64,000 nucleotides of DNA from Antiquaquibacter oligotrophicus (GCF_020535405.1 NZ_CP085036.1:930001-994000); one strand, 5' to 3'. Shown: positions 36,398 through 46,922, counted from the stretch's first letter. Numbers and translations are program-made. The notes: generated from the sequence alone by a model not told the origin.

Positions 36398-37084
36398 TTG
36401 GCGCAGCTGTTGATACTTACCTCTGCGGTGGACAGCGAAGTCTTTCCGGCATTGGGGCTCCTCAGCCATACAACGAAGCAGATCCCGGCATCGCCTGCTT
36501 CGCTTATTTCCGCGCCCACGTGCGATCTCATCTTCGTGGATGCTCGGCAAGATCTGGCCAGCGCCAAGTCGTTGTGCAAGATCCTCAACACCACCGGGGT
36601 CACGGTGCCGATCGTGCTCATCCTCACCGAGGGCGGGCTTACCGCGGTCTCTGCGGACTGGGGTGTTGACGACGTGATCCTCGCAGGGGCAGGGCCCGCC
36701 GAGGCGGATGCACGCATCCGGTTGGCGTTGGGTCGACAGACTCAGGATGCGTCGAACAGCAAGATTCAGGCATCCGGTGTCGTTATCGACGAGGCCTCCT
36801 ACTCGGCGAAGGTGCACGGACGACCCCTGGACCTCACGTTCAAGGAGTTCGAGCTTCTGCGCTTCCTCGCCACCCACCCGTCGCGTGTGTTCACGCGTGA
36901 GCAGCTGCTCTCCGAGGTGTGGGGCTACGACTACTTCGGCGGCACGCGCACCGTCGACGTGCATGTTCGGCGTCTGCGCGCCAAGCTCGGCGACCTCGAG
37001 TCGCTCATCGGCACCGTGCGCAACGTGGGCTACCGCTTCAACGTCTACGACGACGAGGCGGAGCGCATCACCGCCGACAACTAG
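36398..37084 (+). CDS. glnR: GlnR-type nitrogen regulator (atypical OmpR family)
   Basis: 228 residues from TTG 36398, the only start with a good GGAGGA site. The N-terminal receiver-like domain contains GlnR-typical text: [20 protein letters not shown] (Asp48), [26 protein letters not shown]. The C-terminal winged helix reads [16 protein letters not shown] and [21 protein letters not shown]. In Streptomyces and mycobacteria, GlnR controls ammonium assimilation as an orphan regulator not needing phosphorylation. No kinase is adjacent, as expected. Confidence 0.9.
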   Translation: MAQLLILTSAVDSEVFPALGLLSHTTKQIPASPASLISAPTCDLIFVDARQDLASAKSLCKILNTTGVTVPIVLILTEGGLTAVSADWGVDDVILAGAGPAEADARIRLALGRQTQDASNSKIQASGVVIDEASYSAKVHGRPLDLTFKEFELLRFLATHPSRVFTREQLLSEVWGYDYFGGTRTVDVHVRRLRAKLGDLESLIGTVRNVGYRFNVYDDEAERITADN

Positions 37085-37098
37085 GCCTCGGGCGTCGC

Positions 37099-37140
37099 AG
37101 GTTTCGAGACGCCGCTGCGCGGCTCCTCAACCAGCGGAGT
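37099..37140 (+). repeat. REP-like repeat, right half only
   Basis: A solitary right half (GGTTTCGAGACGCCGCTGCG ... CTCCTCAACCAGCGG) follows the glnR stop. The left half is absent. Confidence 0.8.
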
Positions 37141-37192
37141 CGGCGTGTGATCCTCCACACTTTGCGGCGAAGCTGGATATGCGACGGGCTCG

Positions 37193-37492
37193 GTGGCGAA
37201 CACTCTCCTTGTGGCGTTCATGTACATCCTGCGCTGCGCCGACGGCAGCTACTACGTGGGCAGCACCCGCAACCTCGACCATCGGATGCAGCAGCACTCC
37301 CTCGGGGCGGTCGAGGGATACACCTCGCGGCGTCTGCCCGCGGAGCTGGTGGTTGTGGAGGAGTACGAGAAGATCGGCGACGCGTACGCCCGTGAGAAGC
37401 AGGTGCAGGGTTGGGGCCGCGCGAAACGGGAGGCGCTCATTGCGTCGCACTACGACGACTTGCCGCGGTTGAGCCGGCGCCCACCGAGGTAA
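37193..37492 (+). CDS. UPF0213-type GIY-YIG endonuclease
   Basis: At most 99 residues; ATG 37220 would give 90. The core is YILRCADGSYYVGSTRNLD, with the catalytic Arg in RMQQH and a late Glu in AREKQVQGW, the typical small GIY-YIG family with roles proposed in DNA or RNA repair. It is flanked on both sides by REP-like repeats. Confidence 0.88.
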   Translation: MANTLLVAFMYILRCADGSYYVGSTRNLDHRMQQHSLGAVEGYTSRRLPAELVVVEEYEKIGDAYAREKQVQGWGRAKREALIASHYDDLPRLSRRPPR

Positions 37493-37504
37493 CACGGAGG
37501 CGCA

Positions 37505-37905
37505 GTACCTGGTGGTTGAGTAGCCGCGGCGAAGCCCGGCGTTATCGAAACCACCACACGAAGTAACACGGGGCTCGGTTTCGAGACGCCGCTGCGCGGC
37601 TCCTCAACCAGCGGGGTATGGGCATGGCACGAGATACCTGGTGGTTGAGTAGCCGCGGCGCAGCCCGGCGTCATCGAAACCACCCGACGAAGCAACACGG
37701 GGCTCAGTTTCGAGACGCCGCTGCGCGGCTCCTCAACCAGCGGGGTAAAGCGGAGTAAAACTGCGCCGCCACCGGCGGCTCCTCTTCCAGCGGGGTCGGA
37801 ATGACCTGGTGGTTGAGTAGCCGCGGCGAAGCCCGGCGTTATCGAAACCCACCACACGAAGTGACGCGGGGCTCGGTTTCGAGACGCCGCTACGCGGCTC
37901 CTCCG
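37505..37905. repeat. Cluster of three REP-like palindromes
   Basis: Three full units lie at about 37505-37617, 37634-37746 and 37803-37905, each with a left half (GGTGGTTGAGTAGCCGCGGC ... CGAAACC) and an inverted right half. A degenerate extra half lies at 37761-37796. The variants differ in GAAGCCC versus CAGCCC within the left half. They fill the gap before ppk. Confidence 0.88.
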
Positions 37906-37915
37906 CCGCGAAGCT

Positions 37916-37937
37916 CTTCACCCGCCGTTTACGAAGC
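37916..37937 (+). promoter_or_regulatory. Weak PHO-box candidate before ppk
   Basis: Two adjacent 11-nt units, CTTCACCCGCC and GTTTACGAAGC, end 17 nt before the ppk ATG. They match GTTCACC at 6 and 5 of 7 positions. Weaker than those at pstS. Confidence 0.45.
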
Positions 37938-37954
37938 GGTGGCAGGATTACGGG

Positions 37955-40129
37955 ATGAACAGCCCCGATCTTTCGGATGCCGCATCCGCCACAGATTCGC
38001 TCGACGAGTACGACCTCGACGAGTCGTCGAGCGTCGACGACGGCACCCTGCCGGTCGACCGCTACCTGGACCGGGAGCTGAGCTGGCTCGCCTTCAACCA
38101 GCGGGTGCTGGAACTGGCGGAGGACGACCAGCTGCCGTTGCTGGAGCGCGCCAACTTTTTGGCGATCTTCGCGAGCAATCTCGACGAGTTCTTTATGGTG
38201 CGTGTCGCGGGGCTCAAGCGCCGCATCGAGACGGGTCTTGCCGTGCCGACCAACGTCGGCACCTCGCCCATCGATGTGCTCGCCGCGGTGAGCCGCAAGG
38301 CCCACGAGCTGCAGGAGCGTCACGCGCGTGTCTTCCGCGAGCAGGTGAAGCCTGCACTCGACGCGGCCGACATCCACATCGAGACGTGGTCGGATCTCGG
38401 CGAGGCCGACCGCGCTCGCATCGACGAGATCTTCTCGACGCAGATCTTCCCCGTGCTCATGCCGCTCGCGGTGGACCCCGCGCATCCGTTCCCCTACATC
38501 TCGGGGCTTTCCCTCAACCTCAGCGTGCGTGTGCGTAACCCGAAGACGGGCAAGGAGGAGTTCGCGCGACTCAAGGTGCCGACGAACCTGCCGCGGTTCG
38601 TGGAGTTGCCGGATGATGCGAGCGGCCAGATGCGCTACATCCCCCTCGAGGACCTCATCTCGAATCACCTTGAGGAGCTCTTCCCGGGGATGGAGATCAT
38701 CGCCCACCACGAGTTCCGTGTAACCCGCAACGAGGATGTAGAGATCGAGGAGGACCCGAACGAGAACCTCCTGCAGGCGCTCGAGAAGCAGCTGCTGAAC
38801 CGCCGCTTCGGCCCGCCCATCCGTCTGGAGATCACGGATGACATGGACGAGGTCACTCTCGGTCTGCTGGTTCGCGAGCTCGACATCACCGAGCAGGAGG
38901 TGTACCGGCTTCCCGCGCCGCTGGACCTCGGAGGTCTGTTCCAGCTCACCCGCATCAACCGGCCGGGGCTGAAGTACCCCCGTCACATTCCGACGACGAG
39001 TGTGAGTTTGCTGCCGAAGGACAACCAGCCGCCGAACATTTTCGCGTCCATCGCCAAGCAGGACATCCTTCTGCATCACCCGTACGAGTCGTTCTCGACG
39101 AGTGTGCAGGCGTTCCTGGAGCAGGCGGCCGCCGACCCGAATGTGCTCGCCATCAAGCAGACGCTGTACCGCACGAGCGGTGACAGCCCCATCGTGGAGG
39201 CGCTCATCGCTGCGGCCGAGGCGGGCAAGGCGGTGCTCGCGCTCGTGGAGATCAAGGCGCGTTTCGATGAGACGGCGAACATCTCGTGGGCGCGCAAGCT
39301 GGAGAAGGCGGGTGTGCACGTTGTGTACGGCCTGGTCGGTCTCAAGACGCACTGCAAGCTCGCGCTCGTGGTGCGTCAGGAGGGCGGGGTGCTCCGCCAC
39401 TACAGCCACATCGGCACGGGTAACTACAACCCGAAGACGAGCCGCATCTACGAAGACCTGGGTCTGCTGACGGCAAGCGACACCGTGGGCAAAGACCTCA
39501 CGCGTCTCTTCAACGAGCTGTCCGGCTACGCGATCGAGAAGAAGTTCAAGCGCCTTCTGGTGGCACCGCTGCACCTGCGCAAGGGTTTGCTCAAGTGCAT
39601 CAACGCCGAGATCGAGAACGCTCGCGCTGGCTTGCCGTCGGGCATCCGCATCAAGGTCAACTCGATTGTCGACGAGGCGATCATCGATGCCCTGTACCGC
39701 GCGAGCCAGGTCGGGGTGCCGGTGGAGCTTGTGGTCCGCGGCATCTGCGGTGTCATCCCGGGCCGTGAGGGGCTGAGCGAGAACATCACGGTGCGTTCGA
39801 TCCTCGGCCGATACCTCGAGCACGCGCGCATTTTCTCGTTCCACAACAACGGTGACCCGCAGGTGTACATCGGTAGTTCCGACATGATGCACCGCAACCT
39901 GGACCGCCGCGTCGAGGCGCTCGTGCGCATCACCGATCCCTCGCACCTGCGCGAGCTCGACGAGATCTTCGACCTCGCGATGGCGGATGATACGTCGTCG
40001 TGGTGGCTCGATGAGACAGGAACCTGGACACGTCATTCGCGTGCGGACGATGGCTCGTTGCTTCAGGACATGCAGAATGTCCTCATGACACGAATCTCCT
40101 CCCGCAAGCGTTCGGCGTCCCTTCGGTGA
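37955..40129 (+). CDS. ppk: Polyphosphate kinase 1
   Basis: 724 residues. It reversibly transfers the gamma phosphate of ATP to polyphosphate. An acidic N-terminal extension (1-32) precedes [18 protein letters not shown] and the helical head with [19 protein letters not shown]. The phosphorylated histidine is His466 in KTHCKLAL, and the second conserved His646 lies in [13 protein letters not shown]. Its stop overlaps the mutT1 start (GTGA). Location upstream of pst and a possible PHO box point to phosphate control. Confidence 0.96.
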   Translation: MNSPDLSDAASATDSLDEYDLDESSSVDDGTLPVDRYLDRELSWLAFNQRVLELAEDDQLPLLERANFLAIFASNLDEFFMVRVAGLKRRIETGLAVPTNVGTSPIDVLAAVSRKAHELQERHARVFREQVKPALDAADIHIETWSDLGEADRARIDEIFSTQIFPVLMPLAVDPAHPFPYISGLSLNLSVRVRNPKTGKEEFARLKVPTNLPRFVELPDDASGQMRYIPLEDLISNHLEELFPGMEIIAHHEFRVTRNEDVEIEEDPNENLLQALEKQLLNRRFGPPIRLEITDDMDEVTLGLLVRELDITEQEVYRLPAPLDLGGLFQLTRINRPGLKYPRHIPTTSVSLLPKDNQPPNIFASIAKQDILLHHPYESFSTSVQAFLEQAAADPNVLAIKQTLYRTSGDSPIVEALIAAAEAGKAVLALVEIKARFDETANISWARKLEKAGVHVVYGLVGLKTHCKLALVVRQEGGVLRHYSHIGTGNYNPKTSRIYEDLGLLTASDTVGKDLTRLFNELSGYAIEKKFKRLLVAPLHLRKGLLKCINAEIENARAGLPSGIRIKVNSIVDEAIIDALYRASQVGVPVELVVRGICGVIPGREGLSENITVRSILGRYLEHARIFSFHNNGDPQVYIGSSDMMHRNLDRRVEALVRITDPSHLRELDEIFDLAMADDTSSWWLDETGTWTRHSRADDGSLLQDMQNVLMTRISSRKRSASLR

Positions 40130-41052
40130 CCGCGCCCGTTCTTGCGGCCGGCGTGGTGTGCTGGCGAATGACGGGTGCCGACGTGAAGGTGCTTGTCGTT
40201 CACCGCACTCAGCACAAGGATGTTTCGCTCCCCAAGGGCAAGGTTGACCCGGGTGAGTTGCTGCCGCAGACGGCGCAGCGCGAGCTCCACGAGGAGACGG
40301 GCATCCTGGTGCCCCTGGGAGCACCGCTCGGTGAGGTGCACTACACACTCCCCGGCGGGCGCCCGAAGACCGTCTACTACTGGTCGGCCGAGGTCAACGA
40401 TCACGACCTGGAGCTCGCCCGCTTCACCCCGAACTCCGAGATCTCGTCCCTCGAGTGGCTGCCGATCAGCAAGGCCATCAAAAAGGTCAGCTACTCGCAC
40501 GACGTCGACATGATCGAGGCGCTCGCGGCTCGCATCAAGGCGGGCACCGCTCGCACCTTCCCCATTGTGATCGCACGGCACGGCAAGGCGGTGCCGCACG
40601 GCTCGTGGGACGGCCCGGATGCCACGCGCCCCCTCATGCAGCGAGGTGTCGACCAGTCCCGCACCATCGCCCCCGCCATGGCCGCTTTCGCACCGGAGAA
40701 GATCATCTCGAGCACGGCGGTGCGCTGCACCTCCACGATCGCGCCGCTCGCCCAGCTCGCGGGTCTCCCGGTGAAGGAGACGACGGCGATCAGCCAGGAG
40801 GCGTACGAGGAGGGTCAGTCGCGGGTGCCCGAGGTGGTTGCGAAACGCCTCAAGCGCAAGACGGGTGTTGTGTTGTGCAGCCACGGTCCGGTGATTCCGC
40901 AGATCGTGCGGGAGATCGCCGAGATGACCGGAACACCAGCTGGCCCCGAGCTGGATGCCGCCGCGCATCCGCAGACCGGCGATTTCTCGGTGCTGCACGT
41001 CTCGCGTCGCGGCCGCACCCTTGTCGCGGTGGAGAGTCACACCCCCAACTAG
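40126..41052 (+). CDS. mutT1: MutT1-like Nudix hydrolase with histidine-phosphatase domain
   Basis: 308 residues. The N-terminal Nudix domain (1-140) carries the box [17 protein letters not shown]. The C-terminal domain (about 148-308) is a histidine phosphatase with [11 protein letters not shown] and a later VVLCSHGPV. In mycobacterial MutT1, this pair hydrolyses 8-oxo-GTP and diadenosine polyphosphates. Translation is coupled to ppk by a GTGA overlap, so both products are made together. Confidence 0.92.
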   Translation: MTAPVLAAGVVCWRMTGADVKVLVVHRTQHKDVSLPKGKVDPGELLPQTAQRELHEETGILVPLGAPLGEVHYTLPGGRPKTVYYWSAEVNDHDLELARFTPNSEISSLEWLPISKAIKKVSYSHDVDMIEALAARIKAGTARTFPIVIARHGKAVPHGSWDGPDATRPLMQRGVDQSRTIAPAMAAFAPEKIISSTAVRCTSTIAPLAQLAGLPVKETTAISQEAYEEGQSRVPEVVAKRLKRKTGVVLCSHGPVIPQIVREIAEMTGTPAGPELDAAAHPQTGDFSVLHVSRRGRTLVAVESHTPN

Positions 41053-41077
41053 TAGTTCGCCGCAGTGTTCGCGGCGC

Positions 41078-41121
41078 GTTTACCCTTCGTTCACCTTCCG
41101 GGACAACCGTGGTTAACCGGG
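41078..41121 (+). promoter_or_regulatory. Four-unit PHO box before pstS
   Basis: Four consecutive 11-nt units: GTTTACCCTTC (41078), GTTCACCTTCC (41089), GGGACAACCGT (41100), GGTTAACCGGG (41111). The first two and the fourth carry GTT-A-CC; the third is a degenerate unit with ACAAC. The same order is seen before the second pstS at 47329. Ends 66 nt before the pstS GTG. Confidence 0.82.
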
Positions 41122-41187
41122 CTGCCTAGGTTCGGTCAGTGGGTCGCACCAGGCCCGTCCCGTAATCAATCCCCCGAAGGGAACATT

Positions 41188-42273
41188 GTGAACTTCAAGC
41201 GTCTTGGCAGCATCGCTGCCATTGCTGTCGCAGGTGCCATCGTCCTGTCGTCCTGTGCGGCGAACGAGGGCGGCTCGTCCGAGGAGACCCCCAGCGGTCT
41301 CGAGGGCACGCTCGTCGGCGCCGGCGCCTCCTCGATGGGCGCAGCCCAGGAGGCCTGGATCGCGGCGTTCCAGACCGCGAACCCCGACGTCAACATCACG
41401 TACGACCCCGCCGGTTCGGGCGCGGGCCGCGAGACCTTCATCGCCGGCGGTAGCGACTTCGCCGGCTCCGACCGTGCCTTCAAGGACGACGAGCTGGCCG
41501 GCGAGTTCGGCTCGTGCGCGCCCGACTCGGGCATCGTCGAGCTCCCCCTCTACATTTCGCCCATCGCGGTGATCTTCAACCTCGAGGGTGTCGACACGCT
41601 CGACCTCGACGCCGCCACGATCGCAGGCATTTTCGCCGGCACGATCACCACGTGGAACGACCCGGCCATCGCGTCGCAGAACGAGGGCGTCGAGCTCCCC
41701 GCGACCGCGATCACCCCGGTCCACCGTTCGGACGACTCGGGTACCACCGAGAACTTCACCGAGTACCTCGGTGCTGCCGCTCCCGACGTGTGGACCTACG
41801 AGGCCGACGGCGTGTGGCCGATCGAGTCCGGTGAGGCCGCTCAGGGCACCTCGGGTGTTGTCGACGCCGTGACCAACGGCACGGGCACCATCGGTTACGC
41901 GGATGCTTCGCGCGCCGGTGACCTCGGAACCGTTGCCGTCAAGGTCGGCGACGAGTACGTTCCGTTCTCGCCCGAGGCCGCTGCCGCCATCGTCGACGCG
42001 TCGCCATTCGTCGAGGGTCGTGAGGCGTTCGACCTCGCCATCGAGCTCGACCGCACGTCGGAAGAGGCCGGTGTCTACCCGATCGTTCTCGTGTCGTACA
42101 CGATTGGTTGCGAGACCTACGCCGACGAGGCTCAGGGCGCGCTCGTGAAGGCCTACTTCACCTACCTCGCAAGCCCCGAGGGCCAGGCCGCGTCCGCCGA
42201 GGCCGCCGGTTCGGCTCCGATCTCCGAGACCCTCTTCGAGAAGGTCTCGGCTGCGATCGAGGTCATCAAGTAG
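41188..42273 (+). CDS. pstS: Phosphate-binding lipoprotein PstS
   Basis: 361 residues from GTG 41188 (GAAGGGAAC upstream). The lipobox LSSC places the acylated Cys at 23. The phosphate-binding pattern follows: GAGASSMGAAQEAW, DPAGSGAGRETF, SDFAGSDRA and HRSDDSGTTENFTEYL. It binds phosphate outside the membrane and delivers it to PstCA. First gene of pstSCAB. A second copy lies at 47392. Confidence 0.96.
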   Translation: MNFKRLGSIAAIAVAGAIVLSSCAANEGGSSEETPSGLEGTLVGAGASSMGAAQEAWIAAFQTANPDVNITYDPAGSGAGRETFIAGGSDFAGSDRAFKDDELAGEFGSCAPDSGIVELPLYISPIAVIFNLEGVDTLDLDAATIAGIFAGTITTWNDPAIASQNEGVELPATAITPVHRSDDSGTTENFTEYLGAAAPDVWTYEADGVWPIESGEAAQGTSGVVDAVTNGTGTIGYADASRAGDLGTVAVKVGDEYVPFSPEAAAAIVDASPFVEGREAFDLAIELDRTSEEAGVYPIVLVSYTIGCETYADEAQGALVKAYFTYLASPEGQAASAEAAGSAPISETLFEKVSAAIEVIK

Positions 42274-42282
42274 CATCCCTCG

Positions 42283-42323
42283 TCGGGCTGCGGTGGGCGA
42301 TGTGCTCGTCCACCGCAGCCCGA
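42283..42323 (+). terminator. Stem-loop between pstS and pstC
   Basis: A perfect 14-bp stem (42283-42296 with 42310-42323), 13-nt loop and no T-run. Such structures after binding-protein genes usually attenuate transcription or protect the pstS mRNA, so that more binding protein than permease is made. Confidence 0.7.
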
Positions 42324-42426
42324 TAGGCTGCTCCGCAGAGCACCCCACACCTCACGAATCCACCAGTCCGCACCGGAGAATCCTCCGGCAGAGACGCAGC
42401 ACAGAGACGGGCGCAGGACACCACCG

Positions 42427-43365
42427 ATGACCACCTCCTCCGCGGTTCGCAAGGCGACGATTCGCCCGGCCGACCGCATCTTCTCGACTAGCACCGTCGT
42501 CGCGGGAAGCCTCATCCTCGTCGCCCTCGCTGCGGTCGCGATCTTCCTCGTGGCCCAGTCCATCCCCGCCTTCGTCGCTGACCCCGCGACGCTGCCCACA
42601 GCCCCGTCGAGTTTCTGGGCCTACGTCGGCCCGCTGCTCTTCGGCACCGTCTGGGCGGCCGCCCTCGCGCTCCTGCTCGCGATGCCCGTCGCCCTCGGCA
42701 TCGCCCTCTTCATCTCGCACTATGCGCCCCGCCGCGTCGCACAGACGCTCGGCTACGTCATCGACCTCCTCGCCGCGGTGCCCTCCGTGGTCTTCGGTCT
42801 GTGGGGCATCAAGGTGCTCGCCCCGGCCGTCACACCGCTCTACGCGTGGTTGACCGACAACCTCGGGTGGATCCCGCTGTTCACGCCGCCCGCCTCGGGC
42901 ACCGGCCGCACCATCCTCACCGTCGGCATCGTGCTCGCCGTCATGATCCTGCCGATCATCACCGCGATCTGCCGCGAGGTCTTCCTGCAAACTCCCGTGC
43001 TCCACGAGGAGGCGGCCCTCGCCCTCGGCGCCACACGCTGGGAGATGATTCAGATGGCCGTGCTGCCCTTCGGTCGCCCCGGCATCATCTCCGCCGCGAT
43101 GCTCGGCCTCGGTCGCGCGCTCGGCGAGACCATGGTTGTGGCCATGGTGCTCTCGCCCGCCATCGTTGTGAGCTTCGTACTCACCGGCTCGGTGAACCCC
43201 AACACGATCGCCGGAAACATCGCGCTCAGCTTCCCCGAGGCTCACGACATCGGCGTGAACACCCTCATCGCGACCGGCCTCATCCTCTTCGTGATCACCC
43301 TCGTGATCAACTCGATCGCACGCATCATCGTCAACCGCCGCAAGGCCTTCTCGGGAGCCAACTGA
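42427..43365 (+). CDS. pstC: Phosphate ABC permease PstC
   Basis: 312 residues with six expected membrane segments and the ABC-permease cytoplasmic loop EEAALALGATRWEMIQMAVLP. A typical large periplasmic loop follows the first span. The stop overlaps the pstA ATG by one base (TGATG). Confidence 0.95.
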   Translation: MTTSSAVRKATIRPADRIFSTSTVVAGSLILVALAAVAIFLVAQSIPAFVADPATLPTAPSSFWAYVGPLLFGTVWAAALALLLAMPVALGIALFISHYAPRRVAQTLGYVIDLLAAVPSVVFGLWGIKVLAPAVTPLYAWLTDNLGWIPLFTPPASGTGRTILTVGIVLAVMILPIITAICREVFLQTPVLHEEAALALGATRWEMIQMAVLPFGRPGIISAAMLGLGRALGETMVVAMVLSPAIVVSFVLTGSVNPNTIAGNIALSFPEAHDIGVNTLIATGLILFVITLVINSIARIIVNRRKAFSGAN

Positions 43366-44444
43366 TGAGCGCCACCGCGACAACGTCGATCACGAACTCG
43401 CTCACCACAGGGCGACTTCCGCGCTGGGCACCGTGGGCGCTCCTCGGCGGCAGCTGGGTTGTTGTCTCCGTCATCTTCGCGATGATCTCCGCCGCGATGG
43501 ATGCCGAATTCAACATCGCCCTCGCGATCTTCGTGGGCACCATCGTCTTCGACGTGCTCATCTACGTCATCGCCTACCTCGTCGAGGGGCGCAGGCAAGC
43601 GACCAACCGGCTCGTGACCTCCCTGGTTGCGACCGCGTTCATCATCGCCCTGCTTCCGCTCGTCTCGCTCATCTTCACCGTCATCGTCAGCGGACTCCCG
43701 CGCTTTGACATCCAGTTCTTCTCGAGCTCAATGCGCAACGTCGTCGGTGAGGGTGGTGGCGCGCTCCACGCGATCGTCGGCACGCTCCTCATCACCGGAA
43801 TGGCCGCCCTCATCTCCATCCCGGTCGGCCTGCTCACCTCGATCTACCTCGTCGAGTACGGTCGCGGTCCGCTCGCCCGCGCGATCACGTTCTTCGTCGA
43901 CGTCATGACGGGTATCCCGTCGATCGTCGCCGGCCTCTTCGCGTATGCACTCTTCTCGCTGCTGTTCTCCGACCCGGGCATCCGCTTCGGTTTCGGTGGC
44001 TCGGTCGCCCTCTCGCTGCTCATGATCCCCGTAGTGGTGCGTTCGAGCGAGGAGATGCTGCGCATCGTTCCCAACGAGTTGCGCGAGGCCTCCTACGCGC
44101 TGGGTGTGCCGAAGTGGCTCACCATCCTGAAGGTTGTGATCCCAACATCCATCGCCGGAATCGCGACCGGTGTGACCCTGTCGATCGCCCGTGTCATCGG
44201 CGAGACGGCACCGCTGCTCATCATCGCGGGCTTCACCACGAACATGAACTACGACCTCTTCGCCGACCGCATGATGACGCTCCCCGTTTTCGTGTACACG
44301 CAGTACGCCAACCCCGGCACTGACGTGCAGGTCTACCTCGACCGCGCCTGGGCGGGCGCGCTCACGCTCATCCTCATCGTGATGGCGCTCAACCTCATCG
44401 CCCGCCTCATCGCCCGCATCTTCTCCCCCAAGCTCGGCCGCTAA
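43365..44444 (+). CDS. pstA: Phosphate ABC permease PstA
   Basis: 359 residues, longer than E. coli PstA because of two extra N-terminal spans ([39 protein letters not shown]). The permease core has [15 protein letters not shown] and the loop [20 protein letters not shown]. Pairs with PstC to form the channel. Confidence 0.95.
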   Translation: MSATATTSITNSLTTGRLPRWAPWALLGGSWVVVSVIFAMISAAMDAEFNIALAIFVGTIVFDVLIYVIAYLVEGRRQATNRLVTSLVATAFIIALLPLVSLIFTVIVSGLPRFDIQFFSSSMRNVVGEGGGALHAIVGTLLITGMAALISIPVGLLTSIYLVEYGRGPLARAITFFVDVMTGIPSIVAGLFAYALFSLLFSDPGIRFGFGGSVALSLLMIPVVVRSSEEMLRIVPNELREASYALGVPKWLTILKVVIPTSIAGIATGVTLSIARVIGETAPLLIIAGFTTNMNYDLFADRMMTLPVFVYTQYANPGTDVQVYLDRAWAGALTLILIVMALNLIARLIARIFSPKLGR

Positions 44445-44473
44445 GCGCCGTCACCCACAGAACAGGAACCCAC

Positions 44474-45253
44474 GTGTCCAAGCGCATCGAGGTCAACGAC
44501 CTGAACGTCTACTACGGCAAGTTCAAGGCCGTGGAGGATGTCTCGCTCACCATCGAGCCCCGCACCGTGACCGCTTTTATCGGCCCGTCCGGCTGCGGTA
44601 AGTCGACCTTCCTCCGCACCCTCAACCGTATGCACGAGGTCATCCCCGGTGCCTACGTCGAGGGCGAGGTGCTCATCGACGGGAACAACCTCTACGGTGC
44701 TGGCGTCGACCCGGTGCTCGTGCGTCGCCAGGTGGGCATGGTGTTCCAGCGCCCCAACCCGTTCCCTACGATGTCGATCCGCGACAACGTGCTCGCCGGT
44801 GTCAAGCTCAACAACCAGCGCATGTCGAAGTCCGACGGCGACGCTCTCGTCGAGAAGTCGCTCCAGGGCGCGAACCTCTGGAACGAGGTCAAGGACCGCC
44901 TGCACCTCCCCGGCTCCGGTCTCTCGGGTGGTCAGCAGCAGCGCTTGTGCATCGCGCGCGCGATCGCCGTCTCCCCCGAGGTCATCCTCATGGACGAGCC
45001 CTGCTCGGCACTCGACCCGATCTCGACCCTCGCCATCGAAGACCTCATCGAGGAACTCAAGACCGACTACACGATCGTGATCGTGACCCACAACATGCAG
45101 CAGGCGTCGCGTGTCTCCGACAAGACCGCCTTCTTCAACATCGCTGGCACCGGCAAGCCCGGCAAGCTCATCGAGTACGACGACACCACGACGATCTTCT
45201 CCAAGCCGAGCGTTCAGGCCACCGAGGATTACGTCTCCGGCAAGTTCGGATAA
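44474..45253 (+). CDS. pstB: Phosphate ABC ATPase PstB
   Basis: 259 residues from GTG 44474 (AGGAA upstream). Walker A is GPSGCGKST (37-45), the signature [14 protein letters not shown] and Walker B VILMDEP. It powers phosphate import and, with PhoU, signals phosphate status to SenX3. Confidence 0.96.
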   Translation: MSKRIEVNDLNVYYGKFKAVEDVSLTIEPRTVTAFIGPSGCGKSTFLRTLNRMHEVIPGAYVEGEVLIDGNNLYGAGVDPVLVRRQVGMVFQRPNPFPTMSIRDNVLAGVKLNNQRMSKSDGDALVEKSLQGANLWNEVKDRLHLPGSGLSGGQQQRLCIARAIAVSPEVILMDEPCSALDPISTLAIEDLIEELKTDYTIVIVTHNMQQASRVSDKTAFFNIAGTGKPGKLIEYDDTTTIFSKPSVQATEDYVSGKFG

Positions 45254-45258
45254 GTCGG

Positions 45259-45924
45259 ATGCGACCGCAGCTCCTCATCGCCACGGTCGTCTCGACACGC
45301 AACCAGCCAACGGAGGCTCTCGTCACCGACCTCGCCGTCGACGGCATCGACCTCGAGTTGCACGACGACGGCGCCAACTCGCTGCTGTCGATCGGACGCT
45401 CACACCCGGATGTGGTTGTCGTGCCGACCGACGTCCACGGTGTGGATCTCCTGGACTACGTCGACGCGGTGCGCCGGACCGGGCTTCCGATCCTCGTGGC
45501 ACTCGCGGATGACACGCACAAGGCCGTCGCGGTGGAAGCGCTCGATCACGGTGCCCGGTGCATCCTGGGCCTCCCGCTCGGCGCGCGCGAACTGGAGCAG
45601 CAGGCGAGACTCGCCGCCCCCGAGCCCGCGTCCCGCACGACACTCCAGGCGGGCTCCCTCACCATGGACCTGCTCTCGCACCGTGTTTCGGTCGACGGCA
45701 AGGACGTGTACCTGTCGGCGCGCGAGTTCCAGCTGCTGCAGGTACTCCTGGCTGCGGACCGCGTGATGAGCGCGGACGAGCTTGCGGAGGTGGCGTCCGA
45801 CCTTCCCGCGGCCTCGGTTCAGGGCATCCGGGTGATGATCGGGCGCATCCGCCGCAAGCTCGAGGGGTCCGGCCACTCGGTGCTCGAGACCGTGCGAGGG
45901 GTGGGGTACCGCATCACGCGGTGA
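45259..45924 (+). CDS. Winged-helix regulator with degenerate receiver, linked to pst
   Basis: 221 residues from ATG 45259, just 5 nt after the pstB stop, so it is part of the pst operon. The N-terminal domain has a receiver-like pattern, but the phospho-acceptor position is Pro56 (DVVVVPTDVHG) and the usual KP Lys is Leu (LGLPLGARE), so normal phosphorylation is unlikely. The C-terminal OmpR-type winged helix (SAREFQLLQVLLAADRV, IGRIRRKLEG, TVRGVGYRI) is intact. It may tune phosphate genes without a kinase. Its 3' end overlaps the convergent SRPBCC gene by 11 nt. Confidence 0.8.
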   Translation: MRPQLLIATVVSTRNQPTEALVTDLAVDGIDLELHDDGANSLLSIGRSHPDVVVVPTDVHGVDLLDYVDAVRRTGLPILVALADDTHKAVAVEALDHGARCILGLPLGARELEQQARLAAPEPASRTTLQAGSLTMDLLSHRVSVDGKDVYLSAREFQLLQVLLAADRVMSADELAEVASDLPAASVQGIRVMIGRIRRKLEGSGHSVLETVRGVGYRITR

Positions 45925-46894
45925 CGAGCTCCTTCTCGAGCCGCGCGTAGCTGGCCTCCATGCCGTCGGTCATGCCGGTCGCGAGGATGAAGTCCCGCTG
46001 CTCCTTGTTGGGGTACGTGATGTACAGCGTGAGGAGCGTCACTCCGTCGGCTTCGTCCAGCGTGAGATCGTTGACGTTCGCCGGGAAGTCGGCACCCGTC
46101 ATGCTCTCGGTAGACACCATGCGGCGCTCCGCGTCGACGACAACCGTCTCGCCCTCGAACCCGAACGGCTCGCCCTGCGTCTCGCCCACCGGCGCCCACG
46201 CGTAGCGGTACGGGGTACCCGCAACCGCTTGGACCTCGCACACCGTCATCTCCCAGCCGTCGGGGCCGAGCAGCCACTGCCGCATGAGCTCCGGTTCGGT
46301 GTGGGCGCGCCAGATCAGGTGCCGCGGTGCTTCGAAGGCACGCGTGATCTTGACGTGCGTGTCATCCAGAATCTCCGTCTGGGTGCCCTTGCCGAGGGCG
46401 TAGTCGCGCAGGTCGGCGAGCACGGTGTCGAGCTGACCCATCGCCTGGGTCATGCCCTCGACCTGGCCCATCGCGATGACCTGCTCGAGCGCTTCGAGGG
46501 TCGGGGACTTCGAAAGCACCGTCAGGCGTGAACCGTCTGCGATCGGTTCGATCGTCACGATCATGGTGCCGGCCGGGATGCTCGTGTCTGCGACGCCGTT
46601 CTCGTCGGCGAACGCGTCCGTGACGGTGAACGATCGCGGTGCATCCACCTCGGTGACGTCCCAGCGTCCGTAGAACTTCTGGCCCTCGGGGGAGGTCATC
46701 CAGTAGTGGATGACGCCACCCGGGCTCAGGTCGTACGCGCCGAAGGTGGCGGGGTATCCGGGCGGCCCCCAGAAGCGCTCGAGTTTGCGCGGGTCGGCGA
46801 AGGCGTCCCAGAGGCGCTCTGGCGCTACCGGGAACTCGGCGGTCAGCGTCATGCTGAGCGCCTCCGGGTCGGTGGTGACGGATGTCACGGGCAT
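45914..46894 (-). CDS. Tandem SRPBCC (AHSA1-like) protein
   Basis: 326 residues from ATG 46892-46894 with AAGGAG upstream. Two copies of the START-like fold are visible: the first from TAEFPVAPERLWDAFADP, the second from ITRAFEAPRHLIWRAHTEP with MRQWLLGPDGWEM. The proteins bind small hydrophobic ligands or act as Hsp90 co-factors; the ligand is unknown. It is encoded 28 nt after an ArsR-type regulator, the usual pairing for this family. Confidence 0.85.
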   Translation of the reverse strand: MPVTSVTTDPEALSMTLTAEFPVAPERLWDAFADPRKLERFWGPPGYPATFGAYDLSPGGVIHYWMTSPEGQKFYGRWDVTEVDAPRSFTVTDAFADENGVADTSIPAGTMIVTIEPIADGSRLTVLSKSPTLEALEQVIAMGQVEGMTQAMGQLDTVLADLRDYALGKGTQTEILDDTHVKITRAFEAPRHLIWRAHTEPELMRQWLLGPDGWEMTVCEVQAVAGTPYRYAWAPVGETQGEPFGFEGETVVVDAERRMVSTESMTGADFPANVNDLTLDEADGVTLLTLYITYPNKEQRDFILATGMTDGMEASYARLEKELVTA

Positions 46895-46922
46895 GATGTT
46901 CTCCTTCTGTGTTCGTTCTGCA

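Noticed and set aside
37505..37905. CRISPR array
   Set aside because: Units are about 110 nt, internally palindromic and few, with spacing not of spacer type; no cas genes in the window.
37733..40348. 871-codon open frame opposite ppk
   Set aside because: A shadow of ppk with no recognisable motif and codon use mirroring the antisense strand.
41113..42348. 411-codon open frame opposite pstS
   Set aside because: A shadow frame; low-complexity Gly/Arg/Val sequence.
42801..43364. Extended N-terminus for pstA reaching back through pstC
   Set aside because: The extra part is the out-of-frame translation of pstC; the TGATG overlap and family length fix the start at 43365.
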